Source of the DNA: Sthenelais limicola
Taxonomy: Eukaryota > Annelida > Polychaeta > Phyllodocida > Sigalionidae
Assembly: GCA_942159475.1 (NCBI GenBank)
Contig: OW804098.1
Location: 119,871,374 to 119,935,373 of the forward strand
Length of the DNA: 64,000 nucleotides
Direction of reading: 5' to 3'
The notes below the pieces were generated by a model. That model was not told where the DNA came from, ran no database searches, and saw only the letters and a program-made list of their open reading frames with translations. The position numbers and the translations under genes are program-made. Numbering within the stretch: position 1 is the stretch's first letter; the number at the start of each line of letters is the position of its first letter. This document shows positions 11,877 to 22,885 of the stretch, piece after piece.

Positions 11877-12176
11877 CTGATGGAAACCAGTTTATTATAT
11901 ATGAATACATTTTAAACTAATCGATGCAGCTTAGATAGACCTTTCATGGGACATATACTTTTATATAGCTAAAACACAAAATGGCCACCCTATGGGCAGA
12001 AATCCACCCACATAACCCACTTTTATGCAGAGGAAAAAGAATTTTGTCAAATAGAGTTTACTCAGCATTGTACAAAACATCAAATTATTATAACATGTGT
12101 CTGAAATAATGCTCCTATCTATTGGCTATGAATACATAAAAAATATAGTGTTTGGAAATATTGCTAATTTCTTTTA

Positions 12177-12598
12177 TGTAGTGTCCGATCGACGGCCTTA
12201 AGCGACTATGAGACTTAATCTATCGAATAAAGACAACGACAACAACAGGATCTAATGGACCTCACCAGCTTCTCTCTTTATATTCTACTATTCCACACCC
12301 GGGCTGCTCTCACGAGAACAACAACAATACAATACGTCATATCGAATAATCAATATATAGGTGTGCATACACAATGGGTGTATAAGGAAGGAATAACAGC
12401 AAATATATGGAACAAGCAGTATCACACAGCAATAAAAAAGTTAAAATATAGACCACCGAAATACAACGACCTCTATCGGTCAAACCCACCACAACCGCGA
12501 CCAGCGCGGCTACTCTAGACTTACTAGCGGGACTGGTACAACAGCCGCGTAGCCCCGGCTCTGGTTTAACAAATGTCAATCCAGAGCCGCGCACCACA
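12177..12598 (-). repeat. R LTR 2 (3' LTR of the inner R)
   Basis: 422 bp, identical by eye to LTR 1 including A at the diagnostic position (12264). The polypurine tract lies directly to its right on the plus map. Confidence 0.9.
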
Positions 12599-13216
12599 AT
12601 GCCCCTCCCCTTTTATTGTTAGGAGGGCACAACCGCTTTAGACCTTACACAAGAGTCTATACCATAAGGTTTACAAGTAAGTTTAACGCAAGCAACAATA
12701 GTAGGTAAATTTGACACTCAAACAATATAAAAATCATCACAGAGTAAAAATATGATAACACCGGAATCCATACCGGTTTGTAGAATACACGAACAACGCT
12801 GAAGTAAAAACACACAAGGAATTCTATCGCAGTGTGAAGACGTATTCACTCCAGTCCATAAGAAAGTTTTAGTCCGTATGTAAAAGTATTCACAGAGTTT
12901 CCAACCGCAAGGTATTGTCCGCAGGTTGGTAAACGTAGCACAAATGTCCGGTAACATCCTAGTTTAGTCCGTTTGAGGCACAAGTTGGTAGGTCTTGATA
13001 ATAGTCTTTTGCTGGTGTTCGAGGTAAAATCCAACGTCCAAGTCCAAGCTGGTTACATTCTGACCAAGGTGACTGGTAGAAAGGTCATCCCGGGTCATGT
13101 CCATCAAGTCTGGTCATCTCAGCTGGGCTATCCACTACCGCATCCGGCTCGAGTTCATCACATCTCAAGTATCAAAACGAACAACAAACCTCCAAGACAA
13201 ATTCCAAGGCGAAATT

Positions 13217-14039
13217 TTAAACCGTCGGGTAAGCATCATCAGGGTCTCCCTTCAGCAATTCCTCCTCATACGCAGGATCAATTTCCATGTTCCTATCTTC
13301 CTCATCAACACCCCGTTCCCAGGTATCGCTACCATGGGGAGAACCAGAAATATCCTGCTTCTCATTACCAACAGAGATAGTACCCGGGTCTGACTGCGTT
13401 TCTAACACAACTTCCTTGGTCGGTGTGGGTTGATCTTCTCCCGAACCAAAAGTCATAGCCCTAGCAATCATATCGCCAATTTTTCTCACCGGGGAGGAGA
13501 AAAGAGGAGTCACGGTTGACAGTTGAACTGACCCCTTCTCCCCAATACCCACGGGAGTCACACCAACAAATCCTGGCGGAGCAATGGGAGCGCCACTCGC
13601 ATTCCAAAATACCAGCGGCTGACTGACCATGAACACGAGCGGGAGAGCCCTGTACAGACGGGTTTCCCCCTAACTGCCGCTGCACTCCACCGAACTGGGT
13701 CAGAGGCGCAAAGCCCTGCATTAAATAAGGACTATATGAAGGCAAGGACAATTGAGACTGCTGCATATGCTGGCTTTGCTGTTGTTGCAAAGTTTGCTGC
13801 AACTGCCGTTCTTGCTGCAACTGTTGCTGTTGCAACTGCTGCTGCTGCAACTGCTGCTGTTGCAAATGCTGTTGTTGTTGCAGAGACTGTTGCAACATAT
13901 GCTGTTGTAATGGCGATTGAGCAGGCAACTGTACAGTAGTCTGACTCCACCTGGCACCACAACGTTGCGGAGATACCAAATCAATTGATGGGTTCATCAC
14001 TGACTTCCAACTATCACCACAAGGTCCTTCCAAAATCAT
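13217..14039 (-). CDS. Gag-like or accessory glutamine-rich ORF of R (inner copy), frame broken
   Basis: Two overlapping minus-strand frames read as one damaged or frameshifted product. The first (14039-13461, 192 codons) starts MILEGPCGD and has a QQ/LQQQ-rich tract at about residues 45-95, then a Pro/Ser/Gly segment. The second (13636-13217, 139 codons) continues with a Pro/Gly-rich stretch (APIAPPGFVG) and an acidic end (MEIDPAYEEELLKGDPDD). The overlap near 13640 suggests a one-base slip, or a programmed shift with no obvious slippery site. The same break is in the outer copy, so it predates the duplication. No zinc knuckle, protease or RT. The interior position next to a PBS suggests gag, but composition alone does not prove it. 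The product is not recognised. Confidence 0.5.
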
Positions 14040-14325
14040 TAGAAAAGAAAATCAAGCAGTCTCTCTCTACTTTCCGTGGGGTGTATTGCTTCGGCCCAAT
14101 CACATTTCCCAGTAGGTGTCAGGACAATGAGAGGCTACATGCCCTGCCAGTCGATTACATTTTCCAAATCAATTCAATTACTGAACCACGTACAGTAATT
14201 ATGATGTTTTCTTATTAAATAACTCCCACACACGGAGTAACTTCACTCCCGCCATGCTCGTGTAAGACATTATCAAACCAGTACTTCTCGTTGTGTCATT
14301 TTTTTTCCCTGCAAAAATCCAAAAA

Positions 14326-14339
14326 TGGTCACGGCACCA
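14326..14339 (-). other. Primer-binding site of R (inner copy)
   Basis: The minus strand reads TGGTGCCGTGACCA three bases after the LTR end CACTACA. A TGG start complementary to a tRNA CCA tail at this distance is standard for LTR elements. It fixes R on the minus strand. The primer tRNA is not identified. Confidence 0.85.
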
Positions 14340-14342
14340 AAT

Positions 14343-14764
14343 TGTAGTGTCCGATCGACGGCCTTAAGCGACTATGAGACTTAATCTATCGAATAAAGAC
14401 AACGACAACAACAGGATCTAATGGACCTCGCCAGCTTCTCTCTTTATATTCTACTATTCCACACCCGGGCTGCTCTCACGAGAACAACAACAATACAATA
14501 CGTCATATCGAATAATCAATATATAGGTGTGCATACACAATGGGTGTATAAGGAAGGAATAACAGCAAATATATGGAACAAGCAGTATCACACAGCAATA
14601 AAAAAGTTAAAATATAGACCACCGAAATACAACGACCTCTATCGGTCAAACCCACCACAACCGCGACCAGCGCGGCTACTCTAGACTTACTAGCGGGACT
14701 GGTACAACAGCCGCGTAGCCCCGGCTCTGGTTTAACAAATGTCAATCCAGAGCCGCGCACCACA
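14343..14764 (-). repeat. R LTR 3 (5' LTR of the inner R)
   Basis: 422 bp, with G at the diagnostic site 14430. The adjoining TTTA (14765) is the right target duplication. Confidence 0.9.
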
Positions 14765-15649
14765 TTTAATTCATTTTTATGGGAAATTTTAACGTTGCCA
14801 TCCCAATGCACTTTTAAAGGGTTCAGCTAGGGATCAAAAATAATTATCTAGTGAGATTTTGTTTCTGATATGTAATCTCAAACAACTTTATTCTGAATAC
14901 AAACATTGAATAATTGCATATCAGAAAAACTGTTTCAATGAGATCTGAATCATTAAAAAAAGGTCATGTTGGGGAAGTTTAAACATTGCCAACCTAACGA
15001 CATTCATTTTAAAAATGTGTCTACACAATTATTGATTATCAAATGAAACTTTGTCAATTTAAAGCATCTAATAAGATGCTCATGTCATAGAATTTTTAAT
15101 TTCAACCTAACATTTTTTCTGTTATTTTTGGACTGATTTAAGCTGGGGTTGGCCCGGATGCACTGATGGGCTGGCAACATAAAACATTGGAAGAGAACAA
15201 TTTCAGGTGAGATAATGATAATAATATAATGATAATGGATATAATGAGAATAATGTATTTTTGCTACAAGAATACCAAAATATTGATTTTGAGAAATCAA
15301 GAATATTTGACAAGGATTAGAACAAGGCCATGCCCTTAAACTTTGGGTGTCAAAGAATTAAGATGATTTTCAAATAAAGTGCCTTGAAATAGAAAAATTC
15401 AAAATAAAATCAATTTTGATCTTATTCTAGAGCTTGATACGTTAGCTTAATGATACGATAATAAACAAAAATATTGAAATTTAAAAAATAACCCTCATTA
15501 CCTCTACAATATTTCTATCCAAAAGCATTGGGGTGGCAACGTTAGAAAATGCAGTTTTTAAAATTAGTGTGCCCAATTTTTGTTATGAACCCTTCATTAT
15601 ATGTACAATGATATCTGTAAATGGCAAGTAGTTTCAATGCATTTAAAAT

Positions 15650-15810
15650 TTTAGTCAAAAATACCCTCTGTGTACCCGATTTGTGAGAACTGACCATATA
15701 TATTATGAAGAGAAGTGGTCATGGAACTGACCCCTGTGGGACTACACAGACTTGATCTTGTGTAAAAGCCTTTTATGTGATATGTTCCATTACCACATCC
15801 TAAACTATAG
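15650..15810 (-). pseudogene. LINE RT palm fragment in the right arm of inner T
   Basis: One minus-strand frame gives VCVVPQGSVP, a stop, then PLLFIIYMV. This is the VPQGS.LGPLLFIIYIND block of non-LTR reverse transcriptases with a stop at the LG position and no downstream YxDD. It is non-functional. It is separate from, but possibly from the same ancient LINE as, the fragment in T's left arm. Confidence 0.6.
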
Positions 15811-16414
15811 CCTCCATAACTGTGCACAATATGCAAATCAGGCTTAATGCGTTTGGGTATTATACCACTGCCAAACCTCTCTGCACATGTGCAACTCATT
15901 AGACCCACGTCCATTGGCAGGCAGAAAACTAACCTTAACATATATAGTGGTTGATAATCTTGCCTTATTTGTTGGACACAAAGCGAAATTTATTGCTGGT
16001 ATATGTTGGCAAAATTTGACACCTATAGTGAAAGTATCAGGGCCCTGGAAAAGTGCCTGCCTTGACTCTGAGCTAGAATTGAGGTCACCATAGTTGCTGT
16101 GGTACTAAATGAATTTGTAAAGTAGCCTATTCACATTCTGGGACTTCAGGGTTTTTTTAATACAGAGATTTCAATGTTGTGGATCATAGTTCTAATAATC
16201 GGGTCTGGATATTTAATTATGATGTTATACCTAATTAATGATAACCTTTTTTAAAAGGGGGAGTTGGGCTGGGGGGGGGGGGTGCTGCAAACATGACGTC
16301 ATTTTTTATCAGTTTTAAGGGGGGGTCTGGCACAGTGTGACGAAACATGACATGGGGGGGGAGGGGGGGTCAAAAATGGCCAAAAAAAGCATGACGTCAT
16401 TTGTGGATGGCCCC

Positions 16415-18058
16415 TAGTAGGTAAATTTGACACTCAAACAATATAAAAATCATCACAGAGTAAAAATATGATAACACCGGAATCCATACCGGTTTGTAGA
16501 ATACACGAACAACGCTGAAGTAAAAACACACAAGGAATTCTATCGCAGTGTGAAGACGTATTCACTCCAGTCCATAAGAAAGTTTTAGTCCGTATGTAAA
16601 AGTATTCACAGAGTTTCCAACCGCAAGGTATTGTCCGCAGGTTGGTAAACGTAGCACAAATGTCCGGTAACATCCTAGTTTAGTCCGTTTGAGGCACAAG
16701 TTGGTAGGTCTTGATAATAGTCTTTTGCTGGTGTTCGAGGTAAAATCCAACGTCCAAGTCCAAGCTGGTTACATTCTGACCAAGGTGACTGGTAGAAAGG
16801 TCATCCCGGGTCATGTCCATCAAGTCTGGTCATCTCAGCTGGGCTATCCACTACCGCATCCGGCTCGAGTTCATCACATCTCAAGTATCAAAACGAACAA
16901 CAAACCTCCAAGACAAATTCCAAGGCGAAATTTTAAACCGTCGGGTAAGCATCATCAGGGTCTCCCTTCAGCAATTCCTCCTCATACGCAGGATCAATTT
17001 CCATGTTCCTATCTTCCTCATCAACACCCCGTTCCCAGGTATCGCTACCATGGGGAGAACCAGAAATATCCTGCTTCTCATTACCAACAGAGATAGTACC
17101 CGGGTCTGACTGCGTTTCTAACACAACTTCCTTGGTCGGTGTGGGTTGATCTTCTCCCGAACCAAAAGTCATAGCCCTAGCAATCATATCGCCAATTTTT
17201 CTCACCGGGGAGGAGAAAAGAGGAGTCACGGTTGACAGTTGAACTGACCCCTTCTCCCCAATACCCACGGGAGTCACACCAACAAATCCTGGCGGAGCAA
17301 TGGGAGCGCCACTCGCATTCCAAAATACCAGCGGCTGACTGACCATGAACACGAGCGGGAGAGCCCTGTACAGACGGGTTTCCCCCTAACTGCCGCTGCA
17401 CTCCACCGAACTGGGTCAGAGGCGCAAAGCCCTGCATTAAATAAGGACTATATGAAGGCAAGGACAATTGAGACTGCTGCATATGCTGGCTTTGCTGTTG
17501 TTGCAAAGTTTGCTGCAACTGCCGTTCTTGCTGCAACTGTTGCTGTTGCAACTGCTGCTGCTGCAACTGCTGCTGTTGCAAATGCTGTTGTTGTTGCAGA
17601 GACTGTTGCAACATATGCTGTTGTAATGGCGATTGAGCAGGCAACTGTACAGTAGTCTGACTCCACCTGGCACCACAACGTTGCGGAGATACCAAATCAA
17701 TTGATGGGTTCATCACTGACTTCCAACTATCACCACAAGGTCCTTCCAAAATCATTAGAAAAGAAAATCAAGCAGTCTCTCTCTACTTTCCGTGGGGTGT
17801 ATTGCTTCGGCCCAATCACATTTCCCAGTAGGTGTCAGGACAATGAGAGGCTACATGCCCTGCCAGTCGATTACATTTTCCAAATCAATTCAATTACTGA
17901 ACCACGTACAGTAATTATGATGTTTTCTTATTAAATAACTCCCACACACGGAGTAACTTCACTCCCGCCATGCTCGTGTAAGACATTATTAAACCAGTAC
18001 TTCTCGTTGTGTCATTTTTTTTCCCTGCAAAAATCCAAAAATGGTCACGGCACCAAAT
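16415..18058 (-). mobile_element. Outer R interior, PBS-side part right of the inner T
   Basis: Resumes with the duplicated TAG and continues TAGGTAAATTTGACACTC exactly as the inner R does from 12699. It includes the outer copy's primer-binding site (TGGTGCCGTGACCA on the minus strand, 18042-18055). Confidence 0.9.
16933..17755 (-). CDS. Gag-like glutamine-rich ORF of R (outer copy), frame broken
   Basis: Second copy of the R interior frames, offset 3716 bp: 17755-17177 (192 codons) and 17352-16933 (139 codons), with identical predicted residues and the same one-base frame break. Because the inner T lies between this interior and its 3' LTR, this copy can no longer give a normal full-length R transcript. 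Function unrecognised. Confidence 0.5.
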
Positions 18059-18480
18059 TGTAGTGTCCGATCGACGGCCTTAAGCGACTATGAGACTTAA
18101 TCTATCGAATAAAGACAACGACAACAACAGGATCTAATGGACCTCGCCAGCTTCTCTCTTTATATTCTACTATTCCACACCCGGGCTGCTCTCACGAGAA
18201 CAACAACAATACAATACGTCATATCGAATAATCAATATATAGGTGTGCATACACAATGGGTGTATAAGGAAGGAATAACAGCAAATATATGGAACAAGCA
18301 GTATCACACAGCAATAAAAAAGTTAAAATATAGACCACCGAAATACAACGACCTCTATCGGTCAAACCCACCACAACCGCGACCAGCGCGGCTACTCTAG
18401 ACTTACTAGCGGGACTGGTACAACAGCCGCGTAGCCCCGGCTCTGGTTTAACAAATGTCAATCCAGAGCCGCGCACCACA
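18059..18480 (-). repeat. R LTR 4 (5' LTR of the outer R)
   Basis: 422 bp, with G at 18146 as in LTR 3. Followed by TTTA and the right arm of outer T. Confidence 0.9.
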
Positions 18481-19365
18481 TTTAATTCATTTTTATGGGA
18501 AATTTTAACGTTGCCATCCCAATGCACTTTTAAAGGGTTCAGCTAGGGATCAAAAATAATTATCTAGTGAGATTTTGTTTCTGATATGTAATCTCAAACA
18601 ACTTTATTCTGAATACAAACATTGAATAATTGCATATCAGAAAAACTGTTTCAATGAGATCTGAATCATTAAAAAAAGGTCATGTTGGGGAAGTTTAAAC
18701 ATTGCCAACCTAACGACATTCATTTTAAAAATGTGTCTACACAATTATTGATTATCAAATGAAACTTTGTCAATTTAAAGCATCTAATAAGATGCTCATG
18801 TCATAGAATTTTTAATTTCAACCTAACATTTTTTCTGTTATTTTTGGACTGATTTAAGCTGGGGTTGGCCCGGATGCACTGATGGGCTGGCAACATAAAA
18901 CATTGGAAGAGAACAATTTCAGGTGAGATAATGATAATAATATAATGATAATGGATATAATGAGAATAATGTATTTTTGCTACAAGAATACCAAAATATT
19001 GATTTTGAGAAATCAAGAATATTTGACAAGGATTAGAACAAGGCCATGCCCTTAAACTTTGGGTGTCAAAGAATTAAGATGATTTTCAAATAAAGTGCCT
19101 TGAAATAGAAAAATTCAAAATAAAATCAATTTTGATCTTATTCTAGAGCTTGATACGTTAGCTTAATGATACGATAATAAACAAAAATATTGAAATTTAA
19201 AAAATAACCCTCATTACCTCTACAATATTTCTATCCAAAAGCATTGGGGTGGCAACGTTAGAAAATGCAGTTTTTAAAATTAGTGTGCCCAATTTTTGTT
19301 ATGAACCCTTCATTATATGTACAATGATATCTGTAAATGGCAAGTAGTTTCAATGCATTTAAAAT

Positions 19366-19526
19366 TTTAGTCAAAAATACCCTCTGTGTACCCGATTTGT
19401 GAGAACTGACCATATATATTATGAAGAGAAGTGGTCATGGAACTGACCCCTGTGGGACTACACAGACTTGATCTTGTGTAAAAGCCTTTTATGTGATATG
19501 TTCCATTACCACATCCTAAACTATAG
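19366..19526 (-). pseudogene. LINE RT palm fragment in the right arm of outer T
   Basis: Duplicate of the fragment at 15650 (VVPQGSVP, stop, PLLFIIYMV), offset 3716 bp. Confidence 0.6.
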
Positions 19527-19878
19527 CCTCCATAACTGTGCACAATATGCAAATCAGGCTTAATGCGTTTGGGTATTATACCACTGCCAAACCTCTCTGC
19601 ACATGTGCAACTCATTAGACCCACGTCCATTGGCAGGCAGAAAACTAACCTTAACATATATGGCCATTTCCACCAATTTGACAACATTTGGGCCCCTAGC
19701 CCCGCCTCAGAACCCCAAAATAAAATCTTGCATTAATAAGATGAGTTGTTATTTTTTATAAACCTTATATATATGTGTATTGAACTGCCAAGTATGGAAC
19801 CATTCTGATTATTAGTTATTTTTTTACAGGGGGGTCGGAAAATAGCTCCCAAATAGGGAAAAAGGGCCAAAAACAGCA

Positions 19879-21188
19879 TGAAGATTAACGACATATCATG
19901 TGAATAAGAACATAAAATGCAACTAAAGTTAATATTTTCATTTTATCTAGCACCATATCATATAATTTGTGTAGGAATAGACTGCAAAATTAATATAAAA
20001 TGAACAATGACAGTTAAAGTATAAAAATCTATCACAAATTGAGCCTGGAAACAAGGATATATTTTCTGCCTCACTTCTATGCAGAGCCCAACAAAGTAAC
20101 AAAAGTATAAATATAAATAGAGTAGAAAACCATTCGATTTAAAAAGTGATAACATCTTACCAGACACTAATGTTTTTTTCCAGTAAGGACTTGTGTCTTA
20201 AACTTCATAGTATATCAATTTTGAATGTTATAAATACAATATATTAATTTCAGGATACTCTCATGTACAGACATTGCTATGGGGAGCAAATGAAGATTAA
20301 CGACATAAAATCATGAAAAATTAGCGATTTTAGAGCTTTTTGCTCTATGCTCTGTAACCTTAGCTTGCTATATATTTGTCAGTTTTAAGAATAGAGACAA
20401 TCTACATATACAGATGCATCGGCCAGAGGATGACGATTCATGCCATATATACTTTCATGTATCTAATGTCAATATTTCAGAAATTATCCCCGAAAATAAT
20501 GTTATTTTGGCAAAAATGTCTCATGCACTGCATATCGTGAGCACTGCATATTTTAACATTTTTAAAAATAAAGATGCATTTATTGGAACCATAGTCTCAT
20601 CAATTCTCATCCGATTTGAATAATTCAAAGTTCACCGTAATGCTGACGTCCTTGCGGTTCGTTTGGTATATGACATAAATTTCTACCATAAATAATTCTC
20701 CCTCTATGATGGTTTCGCGCAAGTATTCGTCACTCATTTTCCTGTGACACATCACATTTATATGTCGTTAATCTTCACATATATGTCGTTAATCTTCATG
20801 TATGTCGTTAGTCTTCAAAACCACATTTTGCCGTTTTAAGCAAGTAAAACCTAGTCGGAAATTCTTATTTTCGATGTTTATAGGCTTCTATTGCTCATAA
20901 TTAATAATAAATATCAAATTTAAAGTTCATTATTAAATTGCTTCCTCAAAAAACCATAAAATCGTTAATCTAGGGATGTCGTTAATCTTCATCACCCTGG
21001 GTTCCCACATGAGGCTGGCACCATGCATTTTGTCTGCTCAGGTCCAAGAAAAACTCTAACCAATACTTTTAATGATCATTACCTATCAAATCCTGTGAGT
21101 TTTATCATTATTTGTGATTATTGGGTAATTTTCATTTTTTTTTTTTTTTAAATTCCACTTTATTTGACAGGGATGTCGTTAATCTTCA
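19879..21188. repeat. Dispersed 16-bp motif inside E
   Basis: ATGTCGTTAATCTTCA or its complement occurs in the left half only as the complement (19879, 20291). In the right half it occurs only as the forward form (20762, 20783, 20802 with one mismatch, 20976, 21173). A mirrored arrangement towards both ends is what transposase-binding subterminal repeats look like. Confidence 0.75.
20727..20759 (+). mobile_element. MITE-2 end fragment inside E
   Basis: GTCACTCATTTTCCTGTGACACATCACAT matches the MITE-2 right terminus. The rest of that element is not visible. Confidence 0.55.
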
Positions 21189-22129
21189 CCAGGGGTACCC
21201 ACATTTTTTTTTCATTATTTTGATGGCTTTTGGCCAAAAAATATTTTTTTTGCAATTTTTTTTTTCAAAGATCATATTCACGTAACCTACTATCACAACA
21301 TATAAATAAAAATGTTCAATTTTGAAGATTATTTAGAAATTTAGCAATTCCACGGACTAATGGCAGTTAAAAAAAACGATTTTTGCCCCCAAAATGGGAT
21401 TTTGAAAAAAAATAAATAAAAAAATTGGGCTAAAAATGCCAAAAATGTGGTTCCACAGGTTGGTAGAACCATCCAATAAAAAAAAATAATCAAATTAATG
21501 GTAATTGATTTGATTTAAGCCCATTTTATCCCTTTCCACGGTTGGGGGCCAAATGTTGTCAAATTGGTGGAATTGGCCATATAGTGGTTGATAATCTTGC
21601 CTTATTTGTTGGACACAAAGCGAAATTTATTGCTGGTATATGTTGGCAAAATTTGACACCTATAGTGAAAGTATCAGGGCCCTGGAAAAGTGCCTGCCTT
21701 GACTCTGAGCTAGAATTGAGGTCACCATAGTTGCTGTGGTACTAAATGAATTTGTAAAGTAGCCTATTCACATTCTGGGACTTCAGGGTTTTTTTAATAC
21801 AGAGATTTCAATGTTGTGGATCATAGTTCTAATAATCGGGTCTGGATATTTAATTATGATGTTATACCTAATTAATGATAACCTTTTTTAAAAGGGGGAG
21901 TTGGGCTGGGGGGGGGGGTGCTGCAAACATGACGTCATTTTTTATCAGTTTTAAGGGGGGGTCTGGCACAGTGTGACGAAACATGACATGGGGGGGAGGG
22001 GGGGTCAAAAATGGCCAAAAAAAGCATGACGTCATTTGTGGATGGCCCCATAGTGCAATGACAACACACGGAACAGAGGCCAAATATGACCCACTAAAGA
22101 TGATAATATCACTATAGATTATGAATATG

Positions 22130-22442
22130 TTTGTCTATTTTGTTCTATGATGTTATAGGACTGAATTTATCAATATTCTGCTGCTGTTCTATGTTTATAC
22201 AAGAGTTACTCATAATGACTTATAGGACAGAATTTATCAATATTCTGCTGCTGTTATATGTTTATACAAGAGTTACTCATAATGATTTATAGGACAGAAT
22301 GTATCAATATTCTGCTGCTGTTATATGTTTATACAAGAGTGACTCATATTATGACTTATAGGACTGAATATATCAATATTCAGCTGCTGTTATATGTTTA
22401 TACAAGAGTGACTCATATTATGACTTATAGGACTGAGGTTTT
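22130..22442 (+). repeat. 69-bp minisatellite, about 4.5 units
   Basis: Unit contains TATCAATATTCTGCTGCTGT and TTTATACAAGAGTTACTCAT. It ends flush against a truncated MITE-1 at 22443. Confidence 0.9.
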
Positions 22443-22512
22443 TTTTGTCTGAAATTTGGGTTATTTGACAGGATTGGCGAAGGTGAATTGTACATTTTCT
22501 GAAAATCTAAAC
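22443..22512 (-). mobile_element. MITE-1 right-end fragment
   Basis: GTCTGAAATTTGGGTTATTT to TTTCTGAAAATCTAAACC; only the last 70 bp of the element remain, joined directly to the 69-bp array. Confidence 0.75.
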
Positions 22513-22885
22513 CATTATACTTACAAGGCCTATACAGGTCTTTTACCAGACATCGCCAGAGAAAAAAATGCTTCTGTAGTGGGTCCACCCAATAATAGCA
22601 ATGTTGTTTACAATTTATATACTGCCAATGTTCTTTAAAACAACAGTTGAACATAGGCAGGCATGCACAGTGTATACATACTATTATTATGAATGGATGT
22701 CATGCACATATGAGATAATGGGCTCACGGGTAATAATCCGATGCAGAATAACCATGGTCTTCTTCCCAATGCTGTTTCCAACTTGGTAAATCCTAAACTT
22801 GAACATATCAAGTACAATTTGATTTTTCTGGGGGAAAAAAATGTTTTGGTCAAAACAATAAGCTACAATGTCAATCCTGCTTTGA
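22513..22885. other. Unassigned sequence
   Basis: No terminal repeats or recognisable coding frame. Lies between the MITE-1 fragment and the C-rich tract. Confidence 0.35.

Larger units (their letters stand above)
12177..14764 (-). mobile_element. R: short LTR retrotransposon, complete copy (2588 bp)
   Basis: Minus-strand element in the order 5' LTR (14764-14343), primer-binding site, 1744-bp interior, polypurine tract, 3' LTR (12598-12177). It is flanked by TTTA on both sides (12173-12176 and 14765-14768), a 4-bp target duplication. The interior has a glutamine-rich frame but no visible protease, reverse transcriptase, RNase H or integrase, so it must depend on a partner element (TRIM/LARD-like). 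The two LTRs differ at one obvious site (A12264 against G14430). Assignment to Ty3, BEL or Copia is not possible from what is present. Confidence 0.85.
11036..16414. mobile_element. Inner copy of transposon T carrying a complete R (5379 bp)
   Basis: Bounded by GGGGCCATCCACAAATGACG and the inverse ending in CCCC, flanked on both sides by TAG. The empty site can be read in the inner R at 12699 (CAACAATAGTAGGTAAA), confirming a 3-bp duplication. Left arm 11036-12176, R 12177-14764, right arm 14765-16414. Differences from the outer copy seen by eye are very few: G12097 against T10431, C14273 against T17989, and G-run lengths. This implies a very recent transposition. Confidence 0.9.
19661..21579. 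mobile_element. Element E: 1919-bp TIR transposon in outer T only
   Basis: Ends are TGGCCATTTCCACCAATTTG and an inverse with few mismatches; the inverted repeat is about 36 bp (through ACAACATTTGG). Flanked by TA on both sides. The empty site is readable in inner T at 15941 (TATATAGTGG). AT-rich inside with no credible transposase; a 69-codon frame at 20414 is unremarkable. It carries repeated ATGTCGTTAATCTTCA motifs. TA duplication suits a Tc1/mariner-type non-autonomous element, but the superfamily is inference. Confidence 0.85.
9370..22049. mobile_element. Outer copy of DNA transposon T, carrying R, an inner T+R copy and E
   Basis: T starts GGGGCCATCCACAAATGACG at 9370. It ends with the inverse (GACGTCATTTGTGGATGGCC then CC) at 22049. 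Both ends are followed inward by long G-runs and ATGACATCATG/CATGACGTCA motifs. The flanks are ATA on both sides, a possible 3-bp target duplication. Without its insertions this copy would be about 5.38 kb including R, the same as the inner copy. It contains R (halves 10511-11035 and 16415-18480), the inner T+R at 11036-16414 and E at 19661-21579. I see no transposase, so T looks non-autonomous; superfamily not assigned. Confidence 0.85.

Noticed and set aside
13097..13393. Plus-strand frames of 98 and 135 codons (12973-13393, duplicated at 16689-17109), and Ala/Val-rich frames at 13736
   Set aside because: They are antisense to the R interior, whose orientation is fixed by PBS and PPT. The Ala/Val-rich frames come from the CAG/CTG-like Q tract.
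14040..14342. Possible retroviral zinc knuckle upstream of the R ORF (AGHVASHCP on the minus strand)
   Set aside because: Spacing does not fit CX2CX4HX4C, a stop lies just before it, and no second cysteine pair is present.
9370..19660. Two independent segmental tandem duplications (1666 and 3716 bp)
   Set aside because: The repeat borders coincide exactly with transposon ends and a TAG duplication, so one insertion of T+R into R explains both offsets more simply.
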